This document shows positions 8,066-16,265 of a stretch of 44,499 nucleotides of DNA, piece by piece; the stretch's first letter is position 1, and each line of letters begins with the position of its first letter. The notes beneath the pieces are model-generated. The model searched no databases. It worked only from the letters and a program-made list of their open reading frames with translations, and had not been told where the DNA came from. The stretch spans positions 1 to 44,499 of the forward strand of contig JAEZJZ010000098.1 of the NCBI GenBank assembly GCA_023436245.1, written 5' to 3'. Both the position numbers and the translations under genes were made by a program. Origin of the DNA: Bacillota bacterium. Lineage in GTDB: Bacteria; Bacillota; UBA994; UBA5500.

Positions 8066-9229
8066 TCAGCGTAGGAACATCGCCTGCCACATTTCCTTGT
8101 CGGTGAGGTAATGAAGACAAGCAGAGAGCACCCCCAGTGTTGGCAAAGGATCCGCCCAGCAGATGGTGTCATCGTGAAGATTCGGTCGCCTTATCGGCAG
8201 CAGTGGCGGTTGCATAGCAAACCGGCCAGGACTGCAGATGAAGTGCAGCAGGTCACCGGGCAATAGCCAGCGGCAGAGCAAGCCAGCCGGATAATCCACT
8301 GGAGGATCACAGGTGCCCTCGGTCAGCAACTGGTAGTACAGCCAGGGGAAATCCACCCCGGCCTGGATGGCACAAGCGAGGGATCCCCAGAAGCGGGGGT
8401 TGATTTCCATCAGTTGGGGACAGCCGTCACGAGGGTCGATCATGAATTCCACTTCCGCAATGCCCTGCCAGCCAAGGCTGGCCATCAATCGATCAGCGCG
8501 GTGCAGCAGCTCGGGATGATGCCAGCTCTCCTGCACGGTGCTGGGCCCCCGTTCAAGGGGGAAGTGACGCAACTCCTTCTGCACAAAACTTGCCCGGAGA
8601 GTGCCTGCTTGGTCATAGAGCAGGCAGACGTCAAACTTCTCGCCTTGAGGAATGTACTCTTGTAGCAACGGCCAAGGATATCGGGCGTGAACCCGCTCGT
8701 ATGCCGGCAACAAGTCTTCTTGCCGCCTGACCACTGTGATTCCGCGCGAGCCTGAACTGTGGCGCGGTTTGATCACCAGGGGGTAGCCTAGGCCAGCCGC
8801 CAGTTCCGACAACTCCGACTGGTCTTCCGGCAGAAAGCTCTGGGGAGCATCGATTCCCAAACAGCCGGCTAGGCGGGCTGTCCTGGCCTTGTCAGCCGCT
8901 ACGCGATATCCCTCCAAAGGGGGGAGGAGGGTACGGCAGAGGCCAGATAGTTCGGCCTGATGCTCTACCACTATTCGCAGTGAATGGTCGTCCATCGGTA
9001 GCAATAGGTCATAACGATGCTGCTGCCAGACCTCCAGCAGCCATTGCCAGTAAAGTTCTGGACGTTTGGCTGGTGATGGCGACACCAGGGCGAGGTTGCA
9101 GTACTTGGAGAAGAGGGTAGGGGCCCAACGCGTATCTTCAGCCGCAATCACCTGGACTCCCCGACTGCCCAGTGACCGCGCAACGGCTAGACTCTTGCGC
9201 TGCTGACCGTCTGTGACCAGCACTCTCAT
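8066..9229 (-). CDS. ATP-grasp family ligase
   Basis: This 387-residue protein starts with a strand MRVLVTDGQQRKSLAVARSL typical of a pre-ATP-grasp fold. Then come the ATP-binding stretch YPLVIKPRHSSGSRGI, LLQEYIPQGEKFDV and the metal-binding end EVEFMIDPRDGCPQLMEINPRFWGSL. These enzymes join a carboxylate to an amine or thiol through an acyl phosphate. The match is to the CarB-like members often found in polysaccharide clusters, whose substrates are mostly unknown. It may add an amino acid or similar group to the sugar. The ATG overlaps the stop of the membrane-protein gene upstream (ATGA). Confidence 0.8.
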   Translation of the reverse strand: MRVLVTDGQQRKSLAVARSLGSRGVQVIAAEDTRWAPTLFSKYCNLALVSPSPAKRPELYWQWLLEVWQQHRYDLLLPMDDHSLRIVVEHQAELSGLCRTLLPPLEGYRVAADKARTARLAGCLGIDAPQSFLPEDQSELSELAAGLGYPLVIKPRHSSGSRGITVVRRQEDLLPAYERVHARYPWPLLQEYIPQGEKFDVCLLYDQAGTLRASFVQKELRHFPLERGPSTVQESWHHPELLHRADRLMASLGWQGIAEVEFMIDPRDGCPQLMEINPRFWGSLACAIQAGVDFPWLYYQLLTEGTCDPPVDYPAGLLCRWLLPGDLLHFICSPGRFAMQPPLLPIRRPNLHDDTICWADPLPTLGVLSACLHYLTDKEMWQAMFLR

Positions 9230-11292
9230 TCGCCGTCTTCGCCTGCCTCTCCACCCGTTGGTTTCTCTGCTGGTTGATGCACGATATGGTAGACCACCAG
9301 CTGCCCGTCATCATAGAAGATGCTCACGCCCGCATGAGTCCGGCGATAGTTCTCCACCCAATGCCAGGCCTTGCTCTGCAGCAAGTGCCGCTGGTCTGCC
9401 GAGCGATAATACTGGTTGTATGGATCTGACCCTTCCTGCTCCAGCTGGCGCGTGACGTCTGCATCCTCCACTCGTGCCTGATCCAGCAGCGACTGCTTTT
9501 CGATGTAAAAGAAGATGTGGTGCGTCGGAATGGGGAGCCGGAAATCTGCATCCGCGGCATCTTCCAGGGAGAAATCCTGCACGAAGCGCAGTAGATCATA
9601 GTGCCAGCCGATGCCCAGTACCTGCTGAAATTGTTCCGATGGTCCAATAATGGTCCAATCCGTCACTGGGAACTCGCTCTTGATGCGCAAGTAGTTGAGC
9701 GCGGCGGCGTCATACTCCACCGGCGTTGCTTGAGGCAGGGCGGGCGTGGCGTACACGACAATCACGGCGCAGACTGTCAGCGCCAGGCCCTTGCTGATTC
9801 GTCGCGTCCAAAGGCGCCGACCGGCCGAGAGCAGCGTGCTCAGAGATGCCACTCCTGCGCCAGCGATGATGGCCAGCCAGGGTGCGAGGAAGACTCCGGT
9901 TCTCGACTGCTCGCTCAGCTCCGGCAACCCAAGTTCAGTCGCCCGGTAAAGAACTAGCATCACCAAGGCGATGGCGGTGGTACTGAGGAGACGAATCCGC
10001 AGTGCGGCTCTGTCGATCAATGCTCCCAGCCAAGCGAGCAGGCAGAGCGGCAACAGCAGGTTGAGATAGGGGTTTGCCGAGATGAGACGCATCCACCAGC
10101 TGTCGGTCGGAGGAACTCCCGATCTCCCGATGCTGCCCAGCACAAACTGAGTGGCAGCCCCAAACCAGGCCTTGCCGAACAGTCGCCCCATCAGCATTGG
10201 CACCGTGCCCAGGGCGGCTGCCACGGCGCCGAGCATGCCCGCCTGCAGCACTGGCTTAAGCCCGGTGCGGCCCAGCAGTAGGTGTAAGCCGGCGATCAGC
10301 ACGGACCAGACGACCAGATAGATGGTCGTATAAGGGTGGATGAGGACGGTGATTGCAGTCGCTTCCAGGAAAACTAGTAGATGGCCGAAGCGCCTGTGCT
10401 CCAGCCAGAGGCTAAGAAAATAGATAGCGGTGAGGCCAAAGATCAGTGAGTATTCCTGCGGCAGAGCAGCAGTCTGCCTGGCTAGCCCGGAAGGAAAACG
10501 GACATCGCTGACCAGGCCGTAGACGGCGAGAGCGACCAGCCCCGCCGCGTGGCTTTGGGTCAACCGCAGGGTGAAGTAGAAGATGGCGGCCACTAGAACG
10601 GAAGTGCCAATCCCACCGAAGAAGCGGATCAGCCAATAGGGGTCGATGAAGCTGAGCTTGGCCAGGGCGGAGATGATGGCGTGATATCCTTCCGGGTAGA
10701 CCCCGTCAGCATAGATCTGGTTGGAACCGAGGTATTTTACCCAGGCCAAGTGCTCGTAGGAGTCGCTGAGCGAGTAGGCGGCATGGGTGAACGAGTGGCC
10801 GAGACGGGTCCATGCTGATCCCAGCAGCAAGGCGGTGGGCAGAATGAACAGGAACGGTTCGCGGGTGATCTTCTGCCAGAGTACAGACCACTTAGCTGAC
10901 CAGCCCGAGTACCATTGCCTGAGCAGCGCGACCAAGCCCCAGACGAAGCCCAGGCGGCTCTCGGAAGCGTCAAGCAGGCGAACTACCACACCCATCCCTG
11001 TGGCCGCCGGAAGCGCCTGCGACCTGTTCCGAGACCGCTGCCAAAGAAACAGCACCAACGCGTAAGCAAACAGTAAGGAGAAGGTTTCATAGAGGCGACA
11101 GGCTACCAGCACGTGCACAATGACAATGGTCAGGCAGGTGGCATGCGTCAGCCCGGCAAACATGCGGTCCCAGATGCCGTTCGCTGGTGCATCAACCCGG
11201 GTGATCAGGGTCGGCATCACGACATACAGCACCAGGTACGCCAGGCTGACCCGGGCCAGCATCAGCAGGTTGTAGCCGAGACTCCCCACCAT
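9226..11292 (-). CDS. Large GT-C-like integral membrane protein, paralogue of the neighbour upstream
   Basis: This 688-residue protein has about 12-14 hydrophobic segments and a soluble C-terminal region of about 150 residues. Residues about 165-205 carry SLSDSYEHLAWVKYLG followed by DGVYPEGYHAIIS. The same block recurs in the next protein upstream (11314-13290). Both tails contain a YLRI-SEF-TDW/TEW motif. Many membrane helices with an acidic outer loop near the N-terminus resemble GT-C glycosyltransferases that use lipid-linked sugars, but no named family is certain. It may polymerise or decorate the product. The start at 11292 follows AGGTGGG. Confidence 0.65.
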   Translation of the reverse strand: MVGSLGYNLLMLARVSLAYLVLYVVMPTLITRVDAPANGIWDRMFAGLTHATCLTIVIVHVLVACRLYETFSLLFAYALVLFLWQRSRNRSQALPAATGMGVVVRLLDASESRLGFVWGLVALLRQWYSGWSAKWSVLWQKITREPFLFILPTALLLGSAWTRLGHSFTHAAYSLSDSYEHLAWVKYLGSNQIYADGVYPEGYHAIISALAKLSFIDPYWLIRFFGGIGTSVLVAAIFYFTLRLTQSHAAGLVALAVYGLVSDVRFPSGLARQTAALPQEYSLIFGLTAIYFLSLWLEHRRFGHLLVFLEATAITVLIHPYTTIYLVVWSVLIAGLHLLLGRTGLKPVLQAGMLGAVAAALGTVPMLMGRLFGKAWFGAATQFVLGSIGRSGVPPTDSWWMRLISANPYLNLLLPLCLLAWLGALIDRAALRIRLLSTTAIALVMLVLYRATELGLPELSEQSRTGVFLAPWLAIIAGAGVASLSTLLSAGRRLWTRRISKGLALTVCAVIVVYATPALPQATPVEYDAAALNYLRIKSEFPVTDWTIIGPSEQFQQVLGIGWHYDLLRFVQDFSLEDAADADFRLPIPTHHIFFYIEKQSLLDQARVEDADVTRQLEQEGSDPYNQYYRSADQRHLLQSKAWHWVENYRRTHAGVSIFYDDGQLVVYHIVHQPAEKPTGGEAGEDGE

Positions 11293-11313
11293 TCATCACC
11301 CACCTCATCGTAA

Positions 11314-13290
11314 TCAAGGACTTCTGCCTGCTCGAATCCGCCTGGATTCCAGCAGATCGGTTTGGTTGATGCGCCAGATTTCCAGGGTATCATCCTCGTA
11401 GAAGAGGCTGAGGTTGTCGTGTGCGCTGCCGTACTCGCGCAGCCACCTCTCCAGCTGCAGGTACTCGTCTGTCCGTTGTTGATAGAGCGCAGTCAGGTGG
11501 TCAAAATCGGCCCAGAAGACCACCTTTTCCCGGAAGAGAAAGATATGCGGGGTGAGCATGACCTCTTGCCCGGCCGTGGTCTCGCTCCGCAGCCGTTCTC
11601 CTGTGGCAGAGTACGATCGCAGCCAGTCACCTAGGTGCATATGGTAACCCTGTCCCAGTGCCAGCGCGTAACCCTCATCCGCCGAGACGATCATCCACTC
11701 GGTCGGGCGAAACTCGCTGCTGATGCGCAGGTACTGCTCAACCATGTTATCTGGCTGCATCTTGTATGGCTCGGGTGGCTGCGGCTGCAAGATTGCCAGG
11801 GCTAGGCAGCAGACGAGAGTGGTCGCCGAAACCTCCATCATGCAGAGTCGCTGGGAACGGCAGTCGATGAGCGAGCAGATCGCGGCCCAGGTCACCCCAA
11901 AGTCAAGCGCCGACACCAAAGACCAGAGCAAGTTGCTGCGCGTGGCTAGCACGGCATTGCCGCTCAGGGGGCCCGCCCACCGGTAGAACCCGAAGGCTGT
12001 GCCGGTCAGAACGACGAGCAAGACGGCAGTGACGATCAGCTGTCTCTCTTTGCGCAGTAGGGCAAGCAGTAGGAAGAGAGCAACGCCGACTATCGGCAGG
12101 CAGTCCACCCAGGTAACCGCCGGTTGGGACATGGTCAAGCTTGAGGTGGCAAACTGCAGTGATGTCTGGTGAAACTCCCTACCAAGCAAGATGCCGATCC
12201 CCATAGGCAGGGCAGCCAGGCAGGCGCTGATTGCACCTGCCCCAATGAGTGCAGGAGCGTGCCGCCATGCTGCCCGCCATCTGGTCAAGAGGTGGGTTAG
12301 GCCTAAACAGGCTAGGCCGAGCACCAGGAAGAGGTAGGCGAGTGTGTGCACCCAACCGACGATCAGGCAGCTGGCAAAGGCCGACCACCAGTCTGACCTC
12401 CTTCCGTCCATCAGGAAGCGGTGAGACCAGTACCAGGTCGGCACCACAAAGATCAGTGCAAACTCCTGGGAGTTGGTGGAGGCCTGCCTCTGCCACTCCA
12501 GCGGGAGCCACGCACCCAGTGCGCCGTAGACCAGGGCAGCGAAAGCGCCAGCAGTCTTCCGACCGGTGAGTTTCCAGGTTGTATAGTAGATGCCGAACAC
12601 GGTCAGCACACCACAGAGGGGGCCGGCGTACTTGAGCGTGTAGAGGGCGTCCTGGCCCGCAAATTTGTGTAGAGTTGAGAGCACGATATGGAACCCTTGG
12701 GGGTAGATTCCGTCGTGAAACACGACGCGTCGCTCGATGTACTTCATCCACGCCAGGGTGACATAGGCGTCCGACATGGCCGGCGCTGCATGCAGCACCG
12801 CATCCTGGAAGCGCAACCAGGCAGAATAGCCAAGGACGATCAGACCGAGCAGATCTGCGGCGGTATTCGCCGGGTGACGCAGGCGTGATTTGCAGCCCGC
12901 AGCCATACTGATTGTGGCCGTGCGCAATAGCTGGCGAATGCGCTGCGCTGGTCGAATCAGACCGTCCAGCAGATCATAGAGTCCCGTGCAGACCCGTCCC
13001 GCCGTTCGCTGCCAAAGCTGTCTCCGCTGGACTGGATCAGGGCAGCGCCACAGCAGGTAGAGCACGATGCAAAAGGCAAGTCCCAGCACCTCATAGAGGC
13101 TGGAGAGGACCAGACAATAAACCAGTGCGATGGTGAAGGCGACCATGCGCGTCAAGCCCTGCCAAAAACGATCGATGTGATCACCCGGCAGTCCCGGCCA
13201 GATTAGACGGGGAGCAATCACGTACAAGCCGATGCCGGCTGTCGCAAAGCGCATGAGTTGTGTGATCTGATGCACCGGGTCTCTGTACAC
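11314..13290 (-). CDS. Large GT-C-like integral membrane protein, paralogue of the neighbour downstream
   Basis: This 658-residue multi-pass protein shares order and motifs with the 9226-11292 protein: AMSDAYVTLAWMKY followed by DGIYPQGFHIVLS near residue 190-220, then a run of membrane helices and a soluble C-terminal tail containing YLRISSEFRPTEW. The pair looks like an old tandem duplication that has diverged strongly. Function is inferred as GT-C-like sugar transfer or polymerisation at the outer membrane face. The GTG start at 13290 lies 15 bp after the PelG-like stop, with GGGAG upstream. Confidence 0.65.
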   Translation of the reverse strand: MYRDPVHQITQLMRFATAGIGLYVIAPRLIWPGLPGDHIDRFWQGLTRMVAFTIALVYCLVLSSLYEVLGLAFCIVLYLLWRCPDPVQRRQLWQRTAGRVCTGLYDLLDGLIRPAQRIRQLLRTATISMAAGCKSRLRHPANTAADLLGLIVLGYSAWLRFQDAVLHAAPAMSDAYVTLAWMKYIERRVVFHDGIYPQGFHIVLSTLHKFAGQDALYTLKYAGPLCGVLTVFGIYYTTWKLTGRKTAGAFAALVYGALGAWLPLEWQRQASTNSQEFALIFVVPTWYWSHRFLMDGRRSDWWSAFASCLIVGWVHTLAYLFLVLGLACLGLTHLLTRWRAAWRHAPALIGAGAISACLAALPMGIGILLGREFHQTSLQFATSSLTMSQPAVTWVDCLPIVGVALFLLLALLRKERQLIVTAVLLVVLTGTAFGFYRWAGPLSGNAVLATRSNLLWSLVSALDFGVTWAAICSLIDCRSQRLCMMEVSATTLVCCLALAILQPQPPEPYKMQPDNMVEQYLRISSEFRPTEWMIVSADEGYALALGQGYHMHLGDWLRSYSATGERLRSETTAGQEVMLTPHIFLFREKVVFWADFDHLTALYQQRTDEYLQLERWLREYGSAHDNLSLFYEDDTLEIWRINQTDLLESRRIRAGRSP

Positions 13291-13305
13291 GCATCATAGC
13301 TCCCT

Positions 13306-14895
13306 TCAGGAAGACGCCAGATAGAGGTAGTAGTCCAGGTTGCCGAGCATAGTCCAGACCTGTCGCCCAGAGGTGACGGCGAAGGTGATCGCGCCTGCCG
13401 TCAGGCCGAGCACTGCCCAGTGGTAGCTGAACCAGCGACTGAGCACAAAGCCGACCAAAATGTCCACCAGCAGGGCGGAGGCGACGCACGGAATCACCCG
13501 TCCGGGCAGGGCCAAGCAAAACATGACCAGCGCATTCATCAGGCCGACCGCAATGAACACATAGCCAAGCTCGGCCCAGATGAAAACGAAGCGCGTCACC
13601 GGATGCAAGAACTGCTCGAGCCAGTCGGCGTTATGTTCACAGAACCAGAGGATCAGTCGGTAAAGAGCAAATGCACCCAGCATGGAGAGAGCTGTGACCA
13701 GAGCCAGCCGTTTGATATAGAGACGACGGTAACCTCGGCCGAGCTCCGCAGCTTTGCTGGCCTGGATGATCTTCTGAGCAGCTTGCAGACCGAGCATCAG
13801 CTCATTCACCACCACCTCGATCAGCCCCATGGGCAAAATCAGTGCCAACAGGGCAAAGTCCAGCCCCAGCTCGTACTCCCCTCGGAACCAGATCAAATAT
13901 GGCATGTAGGAGCTGTTGGTCGACCAGGCGATGACCCGGTCAACGAACAGAAAAGTGAAGTAGAGGAAGCCGTAGCTGAGGTACGGTAAGTTCGTGTAGG
14001 CGAGAATCGAGAGGCGGGGCATGGGCGGTCTGGCGCCCGGCTCCATCTTCTGCTCCGCCTGGTGAAAGTAGAAGACGGCGATTAGGATGCCGGCTACTGA
14101 CACTGCGGTCAAACTGATCAACTGCGCCACGATGATCGGCAGATGCAGGCAGCGGAACAGGAACCAAACCAACGCAATGCCACCGGTGAGCAACCCGGTA
14201 AAGGTTAGTTCTTTCTGCAGCATGTACATGATGGTCACGGACAGCCAAATGGCGCTGAGAAATAGAAAGTAGAGTAGGGTAATTACGGTCATCCGCCAGG
14301 GAAAGAGGGTGAAGACCAGGTTGAAGAGCAGATATGCTAAAGCGCCCAGGCAGCAAATAGCGAATCCGATGCGCACGAAACTGAAGGCGACTCGCCGGGC
14401 AGTGTAATAGTTGCCCTGACCCAGATAGAGAAAACCGCGGTGTGCGATGGCTTGGGTGAACCCGCCAATGGACATGAAGCTCAGAATCGTGCCAATGGCG
14501 ATGGCAGTGGCATTCTCTAGAGAGAGATACCGGTAAGACCAGAGGGACAGATCGATGAACAACATGGCTGCCACCGAGACTGCCATGGGTAGGGCGAAAA
14601 TGGTCCCGCGCAAGAAGCTGCGTAGCCCTCTCCAGAGATGGGTGGCGAGATTGATCCGCTCCTTGGGGACAAACGGTTCCGTGGTTCCGTCAGATTGGAC
14701 GAGCGGCCAGAGTTGGTCAGACAGCCGAAACACGTCGGGTACACCGTAGACCTCCTTGGCCACGCGATCGGTGATGCCCATCGACTCCAGCAGGGCAGCT
14801 ACCTCGTAGGTGTCCTCGGGGCAGCGCCGTCTGGCCAGGACCTCCTGCGCCAACTCCGCCAGCGCACCTCCAGACGTCACGAGCATTGGTTTCAC
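13306..14895 (-). CDS. pelG: PelG-like MOP-superfamily exopolysaccharide membrane protein
   Basis: This 529-residue protein has about 12 membrane segments. A soluble N-terminal part (about residues 10-80) contains ALLESMGITDRVAKEVYG and DVFRLSDQLW, a segment seen at the N-terminus of other large membrane proteins. The block around SYGFLYFTFLFVDRVIAW and WFRGEYELGLDFALLAL fits PelG, the Wzx-like partner of PelF in Pel polymer export. It is encoded close to the PelF-like gene with only the two coiled-coil genes between. The GTG at 14895 overlaps the preceding stop (GTGA); ATG 14886 is an alternative. The assignment rests on motif and context, not full alignment. Confidence 0.65.
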   Translation of the reverse strand: MKPMLVTSGGALAELAQEVLARRRCPEDTYEVAALLESMGITDRVAKEVYGVPDVFRLSDQLWPLVQSDGTTEPFVPKERINLATHLWRGLRSFLRGTIFALPMAVSVAAMLFIDLSLWSYRYLSLENATAIAIGTILSFMSIGGFTQAIAHRGFLYLGQGNYYTARRVAFSFVRIGFAICCLGALAYLLFNLVFTLFPWRMTVITLLYFLFLSAIWLSVTIMYMLQKELTFTGLLTGGIALVWFLFRCLHLPIIVAQLISLTAVSVAGILIAVFYFHQAEQKMEPGARPPMPRLSILAYTNLPYLSYGFLYFTFLFVDRVIAWSTNSSYMPYLIWFRGEYELGLDFALLALILPMGLIEVVVNELMLGLQAAQKIIQASKAAELGRGYRRLYIKRLALVTALSMLGAFALYRLILWFCEHNADWLEQFLHPVTRFVFIWAELGYVFIAVGLMNALVMFCLALPGRVIPCVASALLVDILVGFVLSRWFSYHWAVLGLTAGAITFAVTSGRQVWTMLGNLDYYLYLASS

Positions 14896-15815
14896 CTGCC
14901 GTTCTGGTCAGGCAGCTGCATGTTGATGATCAGTTCGGGCAGCTTTCCGGACGTCTCCGCCTCCGCCACTATCTCCGCGGTGATCGCTTCGCCCTTGGCG
15001 ATGATCAGCGTTCCTTGAACGTCTCTCAGGTCCTCGCCGGCTACTTTGCCCACGATGTAGCGATGCCGCACGTTGCGAATCTCCATGGCCACCGCCGGGC
15101 TGGCAGGCCATGCGCCAACCTGCGTGGGACGATGCCTGTCTGCGACAGGCATCGTCTCTTCCGATGGTGCAGACTGCTGCGCCACCGGAGCGGCGGGCTC
15201 GGGCTCCGGCTCCTCGGGGGTGGAGGCTACATTGATCTGCGAATCATCCTGAGGATGAGCATTGTCCTGGCTGATGATCGATTCCAGTTCGTCATCCCAG
15301 AACGATATCTGCCGACACCGCTCAGGCACCGGGCGATCGGCTTCTGCCGGGGGAGTAACCGTCGCTGGACGGTTGACAATCTCTTGCTCCGGTCTGTCCT
15401 CCGGTTCATCTCCCACAACGGCCACAAAGCCCCTGAGCAGCGCATCTATCTGCTGTTGCAGCGCTGACATCTGGCTGTCCAGCATCAGGCATTGCAGTTC
15501 AGCCTGCGCCAGTCTGTCGTGGAGAGCTGCCCGTTCCTGCTCTGCCTGATCCTGCATGGCTTGCCTGAGGGCTCGTCGTGCTTGTTCGAATTGTTCGGTC
15601 GCCAAGAGCAGCAGTTTGCGCTCGCCAGAGCGACGCTGCTGTTCGGACGCCAGCATTTGCTTCTCCTGGCCGAGCCGCGCGACCTCCGCCGTCGCCTCGG
15701 CGATTCTAGACTGCAGCGCTGACTTCTCGGCTCGGTACTCGTCTGTCAACTGCTGCAAGAAGGCATCCACCTCTTGGCGATTGTAGCCCAGGACATGGCT
15801 TTCCTTATTCAGCAT
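14892..15815 (-). CDS. DivIVA-like coiled-coil protein with C-terminal GKVAGEDL domain
   Basis: This 307-residue protein begins with HVLGYNRQEVDAFLQQLTDEY, matching the GY-x-x-x-VD-x-FL membrane-binding N-terminus of DivIVA/GpsB proteins. A long coiled coil follows (about 25-130), then an acidic, proline-rich linker (about 135-235). A compact C-terminal domain has RYIVGKVAGEDLRDVQGTL and LPELIINM. I have seen that domain type attached to other Bacillota proteins but cannot name a function. DivIVA proteins mark curved membrane at poles and septa. Here the protein may anchor or cluster the polymer machinery. It overlaps the preceding gene by 11 bp. Confidence 0.65.
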   Translation of the reverse strand: MLNKESHVLGYNRQEVDAFLQQLTDEYRAEKSALQSRIAEATAEVARLGQEKQMLASEQQRRSGERKLLLLATEQFEQARRALRQAMQDQAEQERAALHDRLAQAELQCLMLDSQMSALQQQIDALLRGFVAVVGDEPEDRPEQEIVNRPATVTPPAEADRPVPERCRQISFWDDELESIISQDNAHPQDDSQINVASTPEEPEPEPAAPVAQQSAPSEETMPVADRHRPTQVGAWPASPAVAMEIRNVRHRYIVGKVAGEDLRDVQGTLIIAKGEAITAEIVAEAETSGKLPELIINMQLPDQNGR

Positions 15816-16236
15816 CCAGCTTCGCCTCAGCTTTCTTCAATGCTTGTTGATAGCGGTTAGCCACTGCCTTGATTTCGCGTGGCAGCAGCTCCAAATGTTC
15901 CTTCAGACTCTGCAGTTGCTTTTCTTTCTGGGCGACGCGTTGCTCCATGGCCAACTCAGCCAGCTCTGCTTCTTCTCGAACGGCAAGCAATAGACCGACT
16001 GCTTCCAAGTATGCCGGTACCAAGGAGTCGAGGCCGTTCTCCGTGCAGCATTGAGCAAGCTGCTCTCGCAGTTGTTCGTTGCTTTTCCGAAGTGAGTCAG
16101 CCTGGCTTGTCAACAGCGTCAGTTGCTTCTGCAGCGACACCATTTCCGCTTGATGCCGCTCACTGACCAGACGCAGAGTCTCGTCGACATGCCGCGGGTC
16201 ATAGCCGACCAACGATTGACTGAACCTCCGGCGCAC
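15805..16236 (-). CDS. Small DivIVA-like coiled-coil protein
   Basis: This 143-residue protein opens with SLVGYDPRHVDETLRLV, the same GY-D-x-x-x-VD-x-x-L pattern as DivIVA/GpsB and as its neighbour, followed by heptad-rich helix to the end with one short break near residue 65-75. No other domain is visible. The GTG start at 16236 follows GGAGGAGG, an unusually strong ribosome site, suggesting high expression. With the 307-residue neighbour it may form a mixed scaffold. No catalytic role is expected. Confidence 0.6.
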   Translation of the reverse strand: MRRRFSQSLVGYDPRHVDETLRLVSERHQAEMVSLQKQLTLLTSQADSLRKSNEQLREQLAQCCTENGLDSLVPAYLEAVGLLLAVREEAELAELAMEQRVAQKEKQLQSLKEHLELLPREIKAVANRYQQALKKAEAKLDAE

Positions 16237-16265
16237 GTAACCACCTCCTCCTGCTCGATTGATCG

